Notes: generated by a model not told the origin, from the letters alone. Shown: positions 1 to 7,409, counted from the first letter of the stretch. The stretch is DNA of 12,837 bases from an uncultured Verrucomicrobiota bacterium (GCA_903905395.1 CAIVGD010000024.1:1-12837), one strand, 5' to 3'. Made by a program: numbers and translations.

Positions 1-1002
1 CACCTTTTCGCGGATGCCTTTCTTGAGAAACTCGACATTGGTCACAAACAGATCATCCCCGACTAACTGCGTCGTGGCCCCCAGTTTTTGCGTGAGGATT
101 TTCCACCCGTCCCAGTCCTCCTCAGCCGCCCCGTCTTCAATCGAGACAATCGGATACTTCTTTTGCAACTGGGCATAGAACTCGACCAGCTGTGCCGCCG
201 TCAGCCGACGCTTATCCGATTTCTTGAAAACATATTCCTTGGTTTTGCCGTCGAAAAATTCACTGCTTGCCACATCGAGGGCTAGAAAAACCTGCTTACC
301 AAGACTGTAGCCGGCTTTTTCCACCGCCTCCGCTATCACCCCGAGAGCCGCCTCAGTGGATTCAAAACGCGGCGCGAAACCGCCTTCGTCACCCACCGCC
401 GTCCCCAGTTTGCGGTCATGCAGGATTTTCTTCAGGGCGGCAAAAATCTCCGCCCCGCAACGGATTGCCTCGCGGAAGGTCGGCAGACCACGGGGCACGA
501 TCATGAACTCCTGAAAATCAATCGGCGCGTCTGAATGGGCTCCACCATTAATAATGTTCGCCATCGGCACGGGAAGGACATTGGCCTTCTCTCCGCCGAG
601 CCATCGGTACAGGGGTTGCCCATGGGCCGCCGCCGCCGCCCGCGCCGCCGCCAAGGAAACCCCTAGGATCGCGTTCGCCCCGAGCGATTTTTTATTGGCA
701 GTCCCGTCGAGATCGATCATGAGCTTGTCGATCACCTTCGTATCCGCGGCGTCTTTCCCCTTCAAAATGGGCGCGATCTTGTCCTTCACATTGGCCACCG
801 CCTTCAACACCCCTTTGCCTCCGTACCGCTTGGCATCTCCATCGCGCAGTTCGAGGGCTTCGTGAATTCCAGTGCTCGCCCCACTGGGGACCATGGCGGA
901 ACCGAAGGATCCCCCCTCGAGAATGACATCGGCTTCCAAGGTGGGGTTTCCACGGGAATCAATGACTTCCCGTGCCGTTATGGTCTGAATGGTTGTTTTC
1001 AT
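1..1002 (-). CDS. eno: Enolase (phosphopyruvate hydratase), C-terminus cut by window edge
   Basis: Enolase converts 2-phosphoglycerate to phosphoenolpyruvate in glycolysis, in the cytoplasm, with two Mg2+ ions. The 334 residues seen (the family is usually about 430) begin MKTTIQTITAREVIDSRGNP, the classic enolase N-terminus with the SRGNPT loop. Further marks are SGASTG near residue 41, the catalytic-site NGGAHSD and QEFM segments (His156, Glu165), GDEGGFAP with the proton-shuttle Glu206, and the Mg ligands Asp243 (LALD), Glu289 (SIED) and Asp316 (GDD). The part carrying the catalytic lysines (equivalent to E. coli Lys342 and Lys393) lies beyond position 1, so activity cannot be fully judged. 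The start is ATG at 1002. No Shine-Dalgarno sequence precedes it within 15 nt, which is unusual for a normally abundant enzyme. The start lies 26 nt after the stop of the GreA fusion gene, so the two are probably cotranscribed. Confidence 0.97.
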   Translation of the reverse strand, partial: MKTTIQTITAREVIDSRGNPTLEADVILEGGSFGSAMVPSGASTGIHEALELRDGDAKRYGGKGVLKAVANVKDKIAPILKGKDAADTKVIDKLMIDLDGTANKKSLGANAILGVSLAAARAAAAAHGQPLYRWLGGEKANVLPVPMANIINGGAHSDAPIDFQEFMIVPRGLPTFREAIRCGAEIFAALKKILHDRKLGTAVGDEGGFAPRFESTEAALGVIAEAVEKAGYSLGKQVFLALDVASSEFFDGKTKEYVFKKSDKRRLTAAQLVEFYAQLQKKYPIVSIEDGAAEEDWDGWKILTQKLGATTQLVGDDLFVTNVEFLKKGIREKV

Positions 1003-1028
1003 AAAAGCAAAGATGGAGAGGACCCGCC

Positions 1029-2882
1029 CTAACTCCGGTAAGCCCGGATCGATTGGATGATGACTTTGATTCGCGCCCCGCTCTCACCAGGCAACTCGGC
1101 TGTGTCGCCTGCCTTGCGATTCATCAAAGCCTGCGCCACTGCGGTCTGATAGGAGATAATTCCATTATCCGGATCGCTATCCCAGGCGCCCAAGATGGAG
1201 ATCGTTTTCTTCTCCGCCCCGTCAGCGAGCGCGTACTCCACCACTGTGCCGATGCCCACCTCGCCGGTTTTCACTCCACTGAAATCGGTGCCTTGGGCGG
1301 ATACAATCATCGCCTCCAGATCGGATTTTCGGCGCATCAACACGGACTGCATTTCCTTCGCCGCCTTGAATTCGTGATTTTCCTTGAGATCCCCGTAGGA
1401 ACGCGCCACCCCGATCTCCTTGCTGTTGGCCGGAATCTTCTTGAGGGTGATCTCCTCCAACTCCGCCTTGCGCTTTTCCAGACTCTCCCAACTCACGATG
1501 GGTGCCTCAACGGCCATCGCCCGGTTTTCCCCGGCGACCATGTTCCCCACTTCCGGATAGAGTTTCACCAGCGCGCCGATCAGCGACCGCTTATCGAGCT
1601 CCTCAAAGGCCGTCGAGGCCAGAGCCGCCCGGGTCACATCCCTCACCTCTTCGGGCGAGGCGGGTGCCAGCAGATCGCGAACCAGATCCTTGTCTTCGAG
1701 GAGGAGATCCCGCAGGCGGGTGCCACGGCTGGAATCGGAAAGTTGTTCTTTCTCGAGAACATTGAGGGCGGTCATAAAAAGGGATGGGCCAGTCATCTTC
1801 GAAAGTTCTCCCGTGCGGTTACGGCAGAGCCAGACAATCAGATCGGGATGGGTGAGACGCTCGCGGAGGAGCCGATCCAGGGCGCCCTCCAGTTCTCCAA
1901 GACGATTGGCTTTTTTGAAACGAGCCGTGATCGCGTCCATCAAGCGCCCTGAGGCCCGTGGCAAAAGCGCGAAGAAAAGCTCGGCCCATCTCTCGCCCAT
2001 CTGATTCGCCGCGAGTTCGGTGAAACGGGGCTGTTTGCCTGCCGGCAAAGCTTCGATCACGATCGCGAGCCGATTCGGTTCCACAGGCAAAATTCCCCGC
2101 AGAATGATTCCCGGCTCCGCAGGTAGTCCGGCCGCCGCGGCAAATTCCGATCGGGCGAGGGCCAATTCGGCCACCTGACTCATCTGGCTCTTGGGAATTT
2201 TTAGGGCGGCGGCTTCGATAAGTTTGAAAGCTTCCTCGGACAGACTTTTTAATTCACCGGCGTTTCTTCCCTTTTGAAGTTTTTCCAGAGCCTCGATGAC
2301 CCTTTTCGCTCCCACCGCTTCCTGCAAATTCTCCAATCCTCCCGCCTTCGCATCGGGGGCTGACTCCAAATACTGGATCGCTTCCACACGTTTGCCTGGG
2401 ATTACAAAGCGAGGATCCTTGCGCATCGCGCGTTTGGCAGCTTCCCAGAATTTCTTCCACCCATCGGCTTTGAATAGATGGGGGACGAGAGCCTCCTCCA
2501 AACGAGCTCCCGTGGCCTCCCGACCCAGACTTGTCACCGCCAATATCATGAAATCCCCCGGATTGTCGGAGGACAATTTCCTCACTGCGTCGGGCTCGCG
2601 CAATACCCGGGCTTCGAGGTGATCGTCTCCCAAGGGCTTGAGGGATTCCGCGGCGTAAGCGAACTCCATCGGATGCCCCTTCTTCGAACGGAAATCAATT
2701 GTGAAAGACCCTATGGCATCGTCCTTGGAGGTGATTTTTCCTACCCCCCAACTGCGGTGCCGGCAGTAGGAACCTGGAGCTAGTTGGTCTAGTTTTGCCT
2801 GAAGTTTGGGGTCGAGATCCTGTGTTTCTTCCATAGTTGTTACTTCATCAAGTTCGGTCGCAGCGGGCATCCCATCCAACAT
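1029..2882 (-). CDS. greA: Long GreA-type transcription elongation factor with large N-terminal extension
   Basis: This 617-residue protein ends in a complete GreA/GreB module at about residues 463-615. The module has an antiparallel coiled coil carrying GDLKENHEF, where Asp498 and Glu501 match the acidic tip residues (E. coli Asp41 and Glu44) that reach into the RNA polymerase secondary channel and drive transcript cleavage. The C-terminal globular part follows (GVGTVVEY-like strand, then MNRKAGDTAEL). Ordinary GreA is about 158 residues; here some 460 residues precede it. Residues 38-85 (CRHRSWGVGKI and following) look like a small beta-rich, possibly Tudor/CarD-like element, and residues 90-450 are predicted mostly helical, repeat-like. 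Similar long GreA proteins are known in Chlamydia. The start is uncertain: ATG 2882 has a weak GGGG-containing leader, and internal ATGs at residues 5 and 17 are possible. Enolase follows after 26 nt. The C-terminal role is secure; the job of the N-terminal part is unknown. Confidence 0.9.
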   Translation of the reverse strand: MLDGMPAATELDEVTTMEETQDLDPKLQAKLDQLAPGSYCRHRSWGVGKITSKDDAIGSFTIDFRSKKGHPMEFAYAAESLKPLGDDHLEARVLREPDAVRKLSSDNPGDFMILAVTSLGREATGARLEEALVPHLFKADGWKKFWEAAKRAMRKDPRFVIPGKRVEAIQYLESAPDAKAGGLENLQEAVGAKRVIEALEKLQKGRNAGELKSLSEEAFKLIEAAALKIPKSQMSQVAELALARSEFAAAAGLPAEPGIILRGILPVEPNRLAIVIEALPAGKQPRFTELAANQMGERWAELFFALLPRASGRLMDAITARFKKANRLGELEGALDRLLRERLTHPDLIVWLCRNRTGELSKMTGPSLFMTALNVLEKEQLSDSSRGTRLRDLLLEDKDLVRDLLAPASPEEVRDVTRAALASTAFEELDKRSLIGALVKLYPEVGNMVAGENRAMAVEAPIVSWESLEKRKAELEEITLKKIPANSKEIGVARSYGDLKENHEFKAAKEMQSVLMRRKSDLEAMIVSAQGTDFSGVKTGEVGIGTVVEYALADGAEKKTISILGAWDSDPDNGIISYQTAVAQALMNRKAGDTAELPGESGARIKVIIQSIRAYRS

Positions 2883-3097
2883 ACGGAAACATCTACCCCA
2901 AAAGCAATCGCAATCATCGACCAGCGCCGGATCCGTCTCAAGGTGCAGGCTCGGTCGGTCCAGCCTTCCCCCCAGTCCCCTTCACTCTGACCTCTCACTC
3001 TGACCTCTTTCTCCTCCTAGATATCTACCTCACTGCAAGTCACCACTGTGATGGTCGAAGCATCGCCCGCATCAAGGCAGGAGATTGGTAGAGCACC
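2883..3097 (-). promoter_or_regulatory. Intergenic region expected to hold the promoter of the greA-eno unit
   Basis: These 215 bp separate the end of the HU-hisS-aspS-grx-sirB1 run from the GreA fusion gene. A promoter for greA-eno is expected here, but I see no convincing -35/-10 pair. There is also no clear hairpin-plus-U-tract terminator for the upstream run. Visible structure is limited to the 13-bp tandem duplication and a 10-bp palindrome, TAGATATCTA, at 3018-3027. On the minus strand an AGGAGGAG purine run (3011-3018) is not followed by a credible gene. Confidence 0.35.
2982..3007. repeat. 13-bp perfect tandem duplication in intergenic region
   Basis: Two adjacent copies of TCACTCTGACCTC sit in the gap between the SirB1-like gene and the GreA fusion gene, about 100-125 nt upstream of the GreA start. 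The match runs one base further at the right end. The function is unknown; it may be a simple slippage duplication or a doubled regulator site. Confidence 0.8.
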
Positions 3098-3952
3098 TCA
3101 CCCGAAACTTTCCTCGATCATCTGGAGATAGGCCACCATGCGGGAATGCCGTGCCTCGTCCCCAAAACGACTGTAACTGTTTACGAGGTTGATCAGCATC
3201 CGCTCGGCCGTGTCCCTGGGAGTGGCCCGCATGAACATCGGGTTGGCCCAGCAACGGCGTTCTGTGCCGAATTTTGCTGAAAGATCGTCCGCAGACATCA
3301 CCGCCGCCCCGTGAAAGGGGTCGAACACCACTCCACCAATCCCGGCGAGGTAATGTCCAGGCGTGTTGAGTCCGTACACCTCCACCCCCGCCCTTTGCCC
3401 GGCAAAAATGTACACGAGGGCCAGGGTCAACGGGATGCCTAGCTTCGTCTCCAGCACTCGGTGAAGGTAGCTGTTGGCTGGGGCGAAATAGTCGTCCAAA
3501 TTCCCGCGAAATCCTTCCCGCCGCGCCAGAACCTGCCGGAGAGCGGAGATCGAATCGCAGGGTGAAATGCTCCGCTGGGGCAGATTTTTCTCCACCTGCA
3601 CCCCCAAATCGTCGAGGTAAGCCATCTCCTGCATCAGATTGATCCTGGGATCCTCGATTTCCGCCAATTGCCAACAGAAGCTCTCCAAATCCTCCCACGT
3701 CGATAGTTCCGGAATGACCTTTTCCGAGGAATCATCCCGCCGCTTCATGTTTCCCCAAAACCGCAGAATCAAGCGGGCACGCGACTGCACCTTGGGATTT
3801 TCGGCATGGGCCAGCTTTTTGATAAGATCGCCGCACGTATCTTTTTGGCAACGCAACTCCCGCATCGTGAGATCCGCCATATCGGCATCATCCCCGGCCA
3901 GAATTTTTTCCACTGCCTTCGCCTGCATGTCATCGTGCGAGGCGTTTAGCAT
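3098..3952 (-). CDS. SirB1-like protein with transglutaminase-like fold
   Basis: This 284-residue protein matches the SirB1/YchA family (transglutaminase-like core type 2). The core runs from about residue 148 to 225: FRGN.DDYF.P.NSYLHRVLETKLGIPLTLALVY, then GLNTPGHYLAG with His200 and VFDPFHGA with Asp211. The Cys expected of an active transglutaminase is replaced in the IPLTLAL segment, so a catalytic cysteine is not evident; this is usual in the family. Residues 1-80 are helical and HEAT-like, and the last 60 residues (NLVNSYSRFGDEARHSRMV) resemble the short TPR-like tail of the family. The family's biochemical role is not established. The gene starts 4 nt after the glutaredoxin stop. Its GAGGA ribosome site overlaps that stop codon, so translation is probably coupled. 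No membrane segment or signal peptide is seen. Confidence 0.85.
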   Translation of the reverse strand: MLNASHDDMQAKAVEKILAGDDADMADLTMRELRCQKDTCGDLIKKLAHAENPKVQSRARLILRFWGNMKRRDDSSEKVIPELSTWEDLESFCWQLAEIEDPRINLMQEMAYLDDLGVQVEKNLPQRSISPCDSISALRQVLARREGFRGNLDDYFAPANSYLHRVLETKLGIPLTLALVYIFAGQRAGVEVYGLNTPGHYLAGIGGVVFDPFHGAAVMSADDLSAKFGTERRCWANPMFMRATPRDTAERMLINLVNSYSRFGDEARHSRMVAYLQMIEESFG

Positions 3953-3956
3953 CCTC

Positions 3957-4319
3957 TTATCCTCGGAAATCCACCGGAATTTCCCCGCGTTGCTCGGTGT
4001 GTTCCGCGTCGGAACACCCCCGATCGGTGGCCACCCCTGACATCGCGCCGGTGGGTTTGACCAATCCTTGTGCCAGAAGCCAAGTTTCCACCTCGTCCCC
4101 GCTCACATCGGCCAACATGTGGCCGTTCACTTCCACACAGGGCGAGAGCTCTTGCCCGCTTTTTTGAATCATCTCGGCCCTTTGTTGTGGGTCATTCATG
4201 ATGTCCCGCTCCTCATGCGCGAGATGATACTTCGCCATCACGGCGCGGACTCCACGGCTCCACCCACAGTGGGGTTTTAGATAGGAAATTATCTTTAGAG
4301 GGGGGCGAAAATCGTCCAT
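3957..4319 (-). CDS. Monothiol-like glutaredoxin (CGWS type)
   Basis: This 120-residue protein has a thioredoxin-fold glutaredoxin domain at residues 8-85. A beta strand, LKIISYLKPH, leads to the active-site motif C18-G-W-S, in which the second cysteine of dithiol glutaredoxins is serine, as in the CGFS monothiol class. The cis-proline region reads LSPCVEV, so a second cysteine (Cys61) follows the cis-proline directly. The glycine motif LADVSGDEVETWL closes the domain. CGFS-type proteins handle Fe-S clusters or glutathionylated targets; whether this CGWS form does so is inference. The last 30 residues (TDRGCSDAEHTEQRG) are polar and probably disordered. The gene begins 45 nt after aspS with only a weak AGG leader, and the SirB1-like gene follows 4 nt later. 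Confidence 0.87.
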   Translation of the reverse strand: MDDFRPPLKIISYLKPHCGWSRGVRAVMAKYHLAHEERDIMNDPQQRAEMIQKSGQELSPCVEVNGHMLADVSGDEVETWLLAQGLVKPTGAMSGVATDRGCSDAEHTEQRGEIPVDFRG

Positions 4320-4364
4320 GTGGACAACCTACTCAGGTTCCCAGTTTTCGCAAGGTGCTGATTT

Positions 4365-6149
4365 TCAACTACCCGAGACCCCTTCCACCTGGATGTGTAT
4401 TTCCTTCAACTGCCGTGCCGTGACCTCGGCCGGCGAACCACTCATCACGTCTTGCCCACGGGCATTCTTGGGAAAAGCAATCACGTCGCGAATACTCTCC
4501 TGCCCCAAAAGGAGGGCCATCAGGCGGTCAAACCCCAGGGCAATTCCACCGTGCGGCGGAGCCCCGAACTTCAGCGCCTCGATCATGTAGCCAAAGCGGC
4601 TCGTCACCATGTCTGCCGGAATTTTCAAAATCTCCCGGAAGACTTTGTCCTGCAATTCGCCTTTATGAATCCGGATGCTCCCCCCCCCCAACTCCACCCC
4701 GTTGAGAACCAGATCATAGTGCTGACCACGGACTTTCTCGGGCTCCGATTCGAGCCACTGCAGATCCTCCTCCACTGGGGCGGTAAAGGGATGATGGCTC
4801 GCCACCATGTTCGGATGTTCAGGATCCTTGCGCAGAAGAGGAAAATCCACCACCCAGTGAAAATCGAGGTGAGCGGGATCCCGCTTCAGTTTTCCGGCCT
4901 TCTCCAAGTACTCCGCACATCTGATCCGCACAAAACCGAGCACCTCACACGCCGCCAACCACTGGTCCGCCCCGAAAAGAAGGAGATCCCCTTCCTCCAC
5001 TTTCAACTTCTCCGTGAGCGTTTTCTTTTCCGCTTCACTGAAAAACTTCACGATCGGGGATTTCCATTCCCCCTTCTCCACCTTTATCCAAGCCAGCCCC
5101 TTGGCTCCGTGGGATTTTGCCAAGTTAGTCAAATCCTCGATCTGCCCCGTCGTCACCATCGCGAGTCCCTTGGCATTGAAAGCTTTTACCACTCCACCCG
5201 CCGCCACCGCCGATTGAAACACCTTGAATGTGGATGTCCGGAAAGTTTCCGTGAAATCCACCAGCGTGAGCCCGTAACGCCGATCCGGTTTGTCGACTCC
5301 GTACAAATCGAGGGCTTCCCTATACTTCACCCGCGGAAACGGAGTAGGGAGATCGATTCCTTTGACCTCTTTCCAAACCGTCTTCACCAATCCTTCAATC
5401 AACGCATAGATGTCCTCGCGCTCGATGAATGACATCTCCAGATCGATCTGGGTGAACTCGGGTTGGCGATCAGCCCGCAGATCTTCATCCCGGAAACAGC
5501 GCGCGATCTGGAAATACTTCTCCACGCCACCCACCATGAGCAGTTGTTTGAACTGCTGTGGGGATTGCGGGAGCGCGTAAAAACGGCCGGGGTTGATGCG
5601 GGAAGGCACCAGATATTCGCGCGCGCCTTCGGGGGTGCTTTTAAAAAGAATCGGCGTCTCGATCTCCAGAAATCCCTGCGCGTCCAAATAACGGCGGATC
5701 GCCAGCGCAGCCTGATGGCGGGCCCGCAGAGCCTTAGCCATGCTCTCGCGGCGCAGATCCAGATACCGGTATCGCAGGCGCAAATCCTCGTTCACACCCT
5801 CTTCATCCAGCGGAAAGGGAGGTGTCTCGCTGGGATTGAGGATTTCCAACTGGGAAGCCAGTACCTCCACATCCCCGGTTGCGAGGGCGGAGTTTTTTGT
5901 CCCCTCAGGCCGCGGAGAAACCTTCCCCACAATCCTCACCACAAATTCAGAGCGCAGGGTATGCGCCAACTCGGATATTTCCGAGGACAGGGATGGATTG
6001 AAAACAATCTGGGTCAAGCCCTCGCGATCCCGCAGATCGATAAAGATGACCCCCCCATGATCCCTCCGTCCCGACACCCAACCGGCCAGGATGACTTCCT
6101 TTCCAGCATCAGCCCCACGCAGGGCCCCACAAGAATGGCTTCGTTTCAT
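4365..6149 (-). CDS. aspS: Aspartyl-tRNA synthetase, bacterial type, probably non-discriminating
   Basis: This class II synthetase charges tRNA with aspartate in the cytoplasm. The 594 residues match the bacterial length (E. coli 590). In order it shows the anticodon-binding OB fold (GWVSGRRDHGGVIFIDLRDR), the catalytic core with QSPQQFKQLLMV, motif 2 FRDEDLRADRQPEFTQID, the bacterial insertion (GAD) region, ELGGGSIRIH, and motif 3 GIALGFDRL. I chose ATG 6149 over GTG 6170. It gives a 4-nt ATGA overlap with the hisS stop, has a good AAGGTGG site 7 nt upstream, and starts the protein MKRSHSCG as in homologues. With this start, His31 in the RRDHGG motif and the glycine of RPEG (residue 83) match residues His31 and Gly82 that allow Pseudomonas aeruginosa AspRS to charge both tRNA-Asp and tRNA-Asn. 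Confidence 0.96.
   Translation of the reverse strand: MKRSHSCGALRGADAGKEVILAGWVSGRRDHGGVIFIDLRDREGLTQIVFNPSLSSEISELAHTLRSEFVVRIVGKVSPRPEGTKNSALATGDVEVLASQLEILNPSETPPFPLDEEGVNEDLRLRYRYLDLRRESMAKALRARHQAALAIRRYLDAQGFLEIETPILFKSTPEGAREYLVPSRINPGRFYALPQSPQQFKQLLMVGGVEKYFQIARCFRDEDLRADRQPEFTQIDLEMSFIEREDIYALIEGLVKTVWKEVKGIDLPTPFPRVKYREALDLYGVDKPDRRYGLTLVDFTETFRTSTFKVFQSAVAAGGVVKAFNAKGLAMVTTGQIEDLTNLAKSHGAKGLAWIKVEKGEWKSPIVKFFSEAEKKTLTEKLKVEEGDLLLFGADQWLAACEVLGFVRIRCAEYLEKAGKLKRDPAHLDFHWVVDFPLLRKDPEHPNMVASHHPFTAPVEEDLQWLESEPEKVRGQHYDLVLNGVELGGGSIRIHKGELQDKVFREILKIPADMVTSRFGYMIEALKFGAPPHGGIALGFDRLMALLLGQESIRDVIAFPKNARGQDVMSGSPAEVTARQLKEIHIQVEGVSGS
4680..4689 (-). repeat. Ten-base G tract inside aspS
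   Basis: The coding strand carries ten consecutive G residues: the end of a Leu codon and three GGG glycine codons of the conserved ELGGGS motif near the active site. A run of this length can slip in replication and is also a sequencing-error hotspot. The frame is intact here. Confidence 0.85.
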
Positions 6150-7405
6150 GACCCCACCACCTTCGCCCACTCCCCCGGGTTGGGCTCAAGGCAAATATTT
6201 CCGTCTGGACCCTTGGACCACCGCACCTCCACCTGCCGCCGCGTCGCCAATTCCTTCAGCCCGAACTTACCTTCCGCCGATTCTCGTCCTACCAGCAGAG
6301 CCCAGCGCGCGCCTTTGGCCTCGGCCAACTCCAGCTGTTTCCCCAGCTTTCCGGCACCGGGATCGTAGTCGGCGCAAAAACCGCCGCGCCGTAATTGTCC
6401 GACCAAAGCCAGCCCCATGGCTTTCTCTCCCGCCTCGGCCACCACAAAAATCTCCGCGGCGCTCGGTTCCACGCTCTGGATGTTTTTCTCCCTTAGCAGT
6501 TCGGCAAGCACCGCATCCCCCATACCAAAACCTGTCGCAGGCAGATCCTCCCCGCCCAATTTTTTCAAAAGATCGTCGTACCTCCCACCTCCAGCCACCG
6601 CCCGCAGTTTCCCCGATCGATCATGCACCTCAAAAACCACTCCCGTGTAATAGGCCAACCCCCTCACCACTCGCAGATCAGTCTCGCACCACTCCCCATA
6701 CCCCAGAGCCTCCACCCCCTTGCGCACCTCCATCAGAGCAGGCGAATCACCCCCCCTCCCCTCCCAAGCGTCCTCCACTGGCCCCGCCAACACCCCCAGC
6801 TTTTCCTTCCTCTGCTCGGGAGTCGACCCCTCCATCCGGTCCAGAATCCGCAGGACGTCCGGCTTCTCCTTCTCTCCTACCCCATGTTTCGCGAGAAAAC
6901 TGTCCCACCAACTTCGGTCGCTGATCTTCACCACCACATCCTTCGGCCCCAACCCAAGCAGAGAAAGCCCGAGACAGAGAGTGGAGATCAGCTCCGCCTC
7001 AGCCGCCGCCGATTTTTCCCCCACCACGTCACAGTTCCATTGGTAATGTTCGCGGTGCCGCCCGCGCTGGGGTCTCTCGTAACGGAAAAGACGCGGCACG
7101 CTGAACCACTTGATCGGCTTGCGATAATTCCGGTGCTGGCTCGCCACCATCCGGGCGAAGGTCGGAGTCATCTCAGGTCGCAACGCCACCTCGCGATCTC
7201 CCTTGTCCTTGAAATGGTATAACTGCCCGACGATCTCGTCCCCTGACTTTTCCTTGTACAGATCCAGAGATTCTAGTTCCGGCCCTTCATACTCCGAAAA
7301 ACCACTCCGCCGCGACGCTTCCCGCCAAGCCTGAAAGATGGAACGCAGAGCGGAATGCTCTTTGGGGAAAAAATCCCTAAACCCCGGGAGAGGTTGACCC
7401 GTCAT
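6146..7405 (-). CDS. hisS: Histidyl-tRNA synthetase
   Basis: This class II synthetase attaches histidine to tRNA-His. Its 419 residues are close to the usual bacterial 420-430. It begins LPGFRDFFP (the family's PRGTRD region). It then shows ALRPEMTPTFARM (residues 74-86), motif 2 with FRYERPQRGRHREHYQWNCD (107-126), the histidine-specific segment VRGLAYYTG (247-255) and motif 3 GGGRYDDLL with GFGMGDAVL (272-300). The C-terminal alpha/beta anticodon-binding domain spans about 317-395. The aspartate of the common RGLDYYT motif is alanine here (A251). The start is ATG 7405, with a GGAG ribosome site 7 nt upstream that lies inside a perfect hairpin. hisS comes 28 nt after the HU gene and overlaps aspS by 4 nt. 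A hisS-aspS pair is also found in Bacillus-type Firmicutes. Confidence 0.96.
   Translation of the reverse strand: MTGQPLPGFRDFFPKEHSALRSIFQAWREASRRSGFSEYEGPELESLDLYKEKSGDEIVGQLYHFKDKGDREVALRPEMTPTFARMVASQHRNYRKPIKWFSVPRLFRYERPQRGRHREHYQWNCDVVGEKSAAAEAELISTLCLGLSLLGLGPKDVVVKISDRSWWDSFLAKHGVGEKEKPDVLRILDRMEGSTPEQRKEKLGVLAGPVEDAWEGRGGDSPALMEVRKGVEALGYGEWCETDLRVVRGLAYYTGVVFEVHDRSGKLRAVAGGGRYDDLLKKLGGEDLPATGFGMGDAVLAELLREKNIQSVEPSAAEIFVVAEAGEKAMGLALVGQLRRGGFCADYDPGAGKLGKQLELAEAKGARWALLVGRESAEGKFGLKELATRRQVEVRWSKGPDGNICLEPNPGEWAKVVGS
6157..6163 (-). promoter_or_regulatory. Ribosome-binding site of aspS inside hisS
   Basis: AAGGTGG on the minus strand ends 7 nt before the aspS ATG at 6149, within the last codons of hisS. 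It decides the aspS start in favour of the ATG in the ATGA overlap over the GTG seven codons upstream, and it implies translational coupling of the two synthetases. Confidence 0.7.
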
Positions 7406-7409
7406 GTCG

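Noticed and set aside
625..655. GCC/GCG-rich repeat within enolase
   Set aside because: It encodes the Ala-rich helix (residues 117-127) common to enolases, so it is ordinary coding sequence.
1053..1952. Long plus-strand open frame opposite the GreA fusion
   Set aside because: It is the shadow of a well-supported minus-strand gene in GC-rich DNA; its protein has no recognisable domain.
2881..2983. Possible upstream extension of the greA frame
   Set aside because: The frame stays open for about 33 codons after an in-frame TGA, but it has no ATG, GTG or TTG start and does not look coding.
3009..3018. AGGAGGAG on the minus strand, the strongest ribosome-site-like sequence in the window
   Set aside because: The only downstream frame is a roughly 43-codon GTG frame that overlaps the greA start, is 12 nt away and shows no recognisable protein.
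3085..3097. TTGGTAGAGCACC, resembling the D-arm of a tRNA
   Set aside because: The matching GCTC of the D stem is missing upstream, no anticodon or T-arm pattern follows, and the right side runs straight into the SirB1-like coding sequence.
4395..6368. Long plus-strand open frames opposite aspS
   Set aside because: They are antisense to a conserved synthetase and have atypical composition rich in His, Arg and Pro.
6091..6924. Pro-rich plus-strand open frame opposite hisS
   Set aside because: The proline excess reflects C-rich antisense of Gly- and Glu-rich coding; hisS is certain.
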